Source: Microbulbifer marinus (GTDB lineage Bacteria; Pseudomonadota; Gammaproteobacteria; Pseudomonadales; Cellvibrionaceae). Taken from it: 64,000 nucleotides of DNA. Of this stretch, positions 62,055-64,000 are shown piece by piece. The notes under the pieces are model-generated. The model was not told where the DNA came from. It ran no database searches and saw only the letters and a list, made by a program, of their open reading frames with translations. Each line of letters opens with the position of its first letter. Position 1 is the first letter of the stretch. The translations under genes were made by a program, and so were the position numbers. The DNA lies in the NCBI RefSeq assembly GCF_900107725.1, contig NZ_FNQO01000003.1, positions 1 through 64,000 of the forward strand, written 5' to 3'.

Positions 62055-62080
62055 AATGTTTGAACATATGTACAAACATT
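62055..62080. promoter_or_regulatory. operator-like palindrome A, upstream of the PLP-acylase operon
   Basis: The 26-base site matches its own reverse complement at 24 of 26 positions; its centre is GTTTGAACATATGTACAAAC (62058-62077). It starts 14 bases from the PLP-enzyme ATG and lies between that gene and tetR. Palindromes B and C near tetR share its sequence, so it is probably bound by the TetR protein. Confidence 0.75.
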
Positions 62081-62158
62081 TGAGCAGAAGCGCGGCTGCC
62101 AGGCAAGCGTCAAATTAGATTCATCGGGGATCGGATATCGGGGAGGGGTGAGCTGCGC

Positions 62159-62860
62159 CTAGTCGCGCAATCCCAACAGCCAGGCCATCTGCCGGTGCAT
62201 TTGCCGGTGGATGTTATCGCGACTCACGCGGCCGGAGGCCAGTCCCTCGTACTCCAGCCGCTGCAGCGTACCGAGGCACAGTTGCGCATCGACTTCCGGC
62301 GTGCGGCTGCCGAGCAGGCGGCACAGGCGCACGAAATCCTCCAGGTAGCGATTGCGGTAGCGCATCGCCAGCGCGCGCAACTCCGCACTGACCGAAAGCT
62401 CAAACGCAAACGTCATCTCCATCACCAACCCCTCGGGCCTGTGGCGAATCTGACGCACCACATAATCGGTGGCCACTTGCGCGAAGTGGTCACACAACTG
62501 CCTGCGCACCGCCAGGGTCCGCCGCTCGGCCGCGGTGAACTGTGCCAGGTAGTCGAACACCTGCTTCCATGTATCGGTCAACTCCGCCTGGCCGCGTGAG
62601 ACCTGGTAATGCAACGCCTGTTCCAGCAGCTCATCGAGATTGGCGAAGTAGTAATTGATCAGGGAGTAATTCACCCCGGCCTCTTTCGCCACGGAGCGGT
62701 GGGTCACCGCGCGGTAGCCGTCGCGGTGAATGAGCCTTAGCACGGCCTCGAGAATATTGTTGCGGGTCTGTTCCCCCTGTGCGCGACGCGAACGCCCGGG
62801 ACGCGCTGTGGAGGTCTTGCGGCTCTGCCCGGCGGAGGAAGCGGAAGGTTGCTGCGGCAT
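62159..62860 (-). CDS. TetR family transcriptional regulator
   Basis: A 233-residue protein: a basic, Ser/Gln-rich N-terminal tail, then the TetR helix-turn-helix (RNNILEAVLRLIHRDGYRAVTHRSVAKEAG to YSLINYYFANLDELLEQAL) at about 33-80, and an all-helical ligand domain. The ATG at 62860 has no visible ribosome-binding site; the frame stays open to 63010, but that part covers the palindromes and is rejected. It is divergent from the TonB receptor gene. Operators B and C overlap its promoter region, so it probably represses itself and both neighbours until a ligand binds. Confidence 0.9.
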   Translation of the reverse strand: MPQQPSASSAGQSRKTSTARPGRSRRAQGEQTRNNILEAVLRLIHRDGYRAVTHRSVAKEAGVNYSLINYYFANLDELLEQALHYQVSRGQAELTDTWKQVFDYLAQFTAAERRTLAVRRQLCDHFAQVATDYVVRQIRHRPEGLVMEMTFAFELSVSAELRALAMRYRNRYLEDFVRLCRLLGSRTPEVDAQLCLGTLQRLEYEGLASGRVSRDNIHRQMHRQMAWLLGLRD

Positions 62861-62913
62861 TTGTGGCTGCTGTTGGTGGTGACAGGCACCAGTGTAAGAC
62901 AAGGCCCCGATCA

Positions 62914-62941
62914 AAGATAGTTTGCACAAATGCACAAACAA
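62914..62941 (-). promoter_or_regulatory. tetR promoter containing operator-like palindrome B
   Basis: On the minus strand, TTGTTT (62936-62941) and TATCTT (62914-62919) stand 16 bases apart as -35 and -10. Palindrome B, GTTTGCACAAATGCACAAAC (62920-62939), fills the spacer, which fits repression by blocking polymerase. It matches its reverse complement at 14 of 20 positions and resembles palindromes A and C. Confidence 0.6.
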
Positions 62942-62955
62942 GGGTAGCCTCGCTA

Positions 62956-62979
62956 TTGTTTGAACATTTGTACAAACAA
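62956..62979. promoter_or_regulatory. operator-like palindrome C, tetR/receptor intergenic region
   Basis: A 24-base near-palindrome whose core is GTTTGAACATTTGTACAAAC (62958-62977), differing from site A at one core base. It lies 84 bases before the receptor ATG and 96 before the tetR ATG. Confidence 0.75.
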
Positions 62980-63062
62980 CTAACGACACAATATCGAACT
63001 CGAGGTTCAAGAAGTTCGGTCAAGACCCGCAAGCTAACAATAATCATATTGAGGGGATTGCC

Positions 63063-64000
63063 ATGAAAGCGACCACCCAACCGCTCCAACGCAAGCTGCT
63101 GCCCGCAGCTATCACCCTGGCCACCTGCACCTACGGCAGTGCCCTGCTAGCACAGGAAAACACCGCGCTGGAGGAGGTAGTGGTCACTGCCCAGAAGCGC
63201 GAACAGGCACTGCAGGATGTACCCGTCAGCGTCACGGCCTTTACCAGCGAGTCCATCGAGCGCTCGGGCATCGAGGAATTCGAAGACTACGCCAGCAGAA
63301 CCCCGAATGTCGGTTTTACCCAGCAGGGCAACCGCGCCTTTACCAAAGTCGCGATACGCGGTGTCACCAATATCGGCGGCAAGGCCAATGCGGTGGGTAT
63401 CTATCTCGACGAGTTCAACATTGCGCCGAACATACTCGTCAACGGCTACTCACGCACGGCCGACACGGAACTGTTCGACGTGGAACGCATCGAGGTACTG
63501 CGCGGCCCGCAAGGCACCTATTTCGGCCGCAATACCATGGGCGGGGCGATCAACATCACCTCGCAGAAGCCGGACACTTCCGCCGCCTTCGGCTCGGTGA
63601 AACTGCAGGGTGACGAACACGGCGGTTACCTGGCCCGCACCAGCTACAACCAGCCGCTCGGCGACAGCGCCGCGCTGCGCGGCGCTGTGTTCTACCGCGA
63701 ACAGGGCGGCTGGATGGACAACATCGGCCCCAGCGACGCCACTAACGACGGCGACAGCAGCGGTGCCCGCATCGCACTCTACGCAAAGCCGACCGAGCGC
63801 CTGGATATGGATCTGGCGCTGTCGCGCGTCGAGCACAACCAGAGCATGCCGAGCCTCGTGGCCAGTGGTCAGCTCGGCAGCATCCTGCAGCAATTGAATG
63901 CAATTAACGACCAGTTCCCGCTGCTGCTGGCGAGCATGGGCTACCCCGGTCCGGTCGCCCCCATCGATACCGCTGCCCTGCCGGAATGGCCGCTGCCCAC
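63063..64000 (+). CDS. TonB-dependent receptor (partial, N-terminal)
   Basis: The first 312 codons of an outer-membrane receptor that runs past the window. A signal peptide ends near LLAQ, then the TonB-box-like EEVVVTAQKRE and the plug domain: DVPVSVTAFTSESIERSG, IRGVTN, GIYLDEFN and ERIEVLRGPQGTYFGRNTMGGAINI. It begins the barrel near residue 180. Such receptors import siderophores, vitamin B12, glycans or other large compounds using TonB energy. GAGGGG before the ATG supports the start. Regulation by the divergent TetR via site C is inferred. Confidence 0.92.
   Translation, partial: MKATTQPLQRKLLPAAITLATCTYGSALLAQENTALEEVVVTAQKREQALQDVPVSVTAFTSESIERSGIEEFEDYASRTPNVGFTQQGNRAFTKVAIRGVTNIGGKANAVGIYLDEFNIAPNILVNGYSRTADTELFDVERIEVLRGPQGTYFGRNTMGGAINITSQKPDTSAAFGSVKLQGDEHGGYLARTSYNQPLGDSAALRGAVFYREQGGWMDNIGPSDATNDGDSSGARIALYAKPTERLDMDLALSRVEHNQSMPSLVASGQLGSILQQLNAINDQFPLLLASMGYPGPVAPIDTAALPEWPLP

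Overview
The window reads as chromosomal DNA of a GC-rich marine gammaproteobacterium. The gene order and the YdbH/YnbE/YdbL, NlpD-RpoS and TonB-receptor content fit the Cellvibrionales (for example Microbulbifer). That placement is a judgement from gene content and protein style; no 16S or other decisive marker is present.

Layout. At 1-527 the window cuts through the N-terminus of a large BapA/LapF-type surface adhesin with an extraordinary poly-aspartate run. A carboxylesterase and a histidine phosphatase follow (818-2941), then PepN and a gamma-glutamyltranspeptidase (3006-7607), then the ydbH-ynbE-ydbL lipid-transport operon (7705-11270). From 11404 to 29129 lies a long, almost wholly minus-strand core block: dnaE, accA, tilS, pyrG, kdsA, eno, ftsB, ispD, ispF, truD, pcm, a DUF368/PopT-type gene, nlpD and rpoS. 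It is interrupted by a plus-strand degV gene and lacks surE. From 29368 to 32186 come DUF1289, a gamma-carbonic anhydrase and an alkylation-repair pair (an Ada-AlkA fusion plus a separate MGMT). An 891-bp stretch without a supportable gene precedes a thrombospondin-type-3-repeat lipoprotein (33078-35330). The region 35397-45042 carries a small secreted protein, an M49-like lipoprotein peptidase, an Atm1-type ABC exporter, a CoA pyrophosphatase and a two-gene RND efflux system. From 45161 to 51356 are a Nudix hydrolase and a six-gene minus-strand run (nitrilase, amine oxidase, DUF885 lipoprotein, YjbR, CnoX, NIF3-like). Mut7-C, NhaA, TlyA, OsmC, DUF1272 and PhhB follow, then a second DUF885 lipoprotein peptidase.

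The right edge (58382-64000) is the most distinctive accessory locus: a membrane-anchored penicillin-acylase-family amidase, a DSD1/D-threonine-aldolase-type PLP enzyme, a TetR regulator and a TonB-dependent receptor truncated by the window. Three related palindromes (consensus about GTTTGNACATNTGTACAAAC) sit upstream of the PLP-acylase operon, over the tetR promoter, and upstream of the receptor. They suggest one regulon for uptake and breakdown of an N-acylated amine or amino-acid compound.

No tRNA, rRNA, CRISPR array, transposase or prophage was found. Two copies of a structured intergenic repeat (29189-29310 and 54660-54771) share a core while their long inverted arms differ in sequence and stay self-complementary. 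Several start codons are moved inward from the longest reading frame on the basis of ribosome-binding sites, signal peptides and family length.
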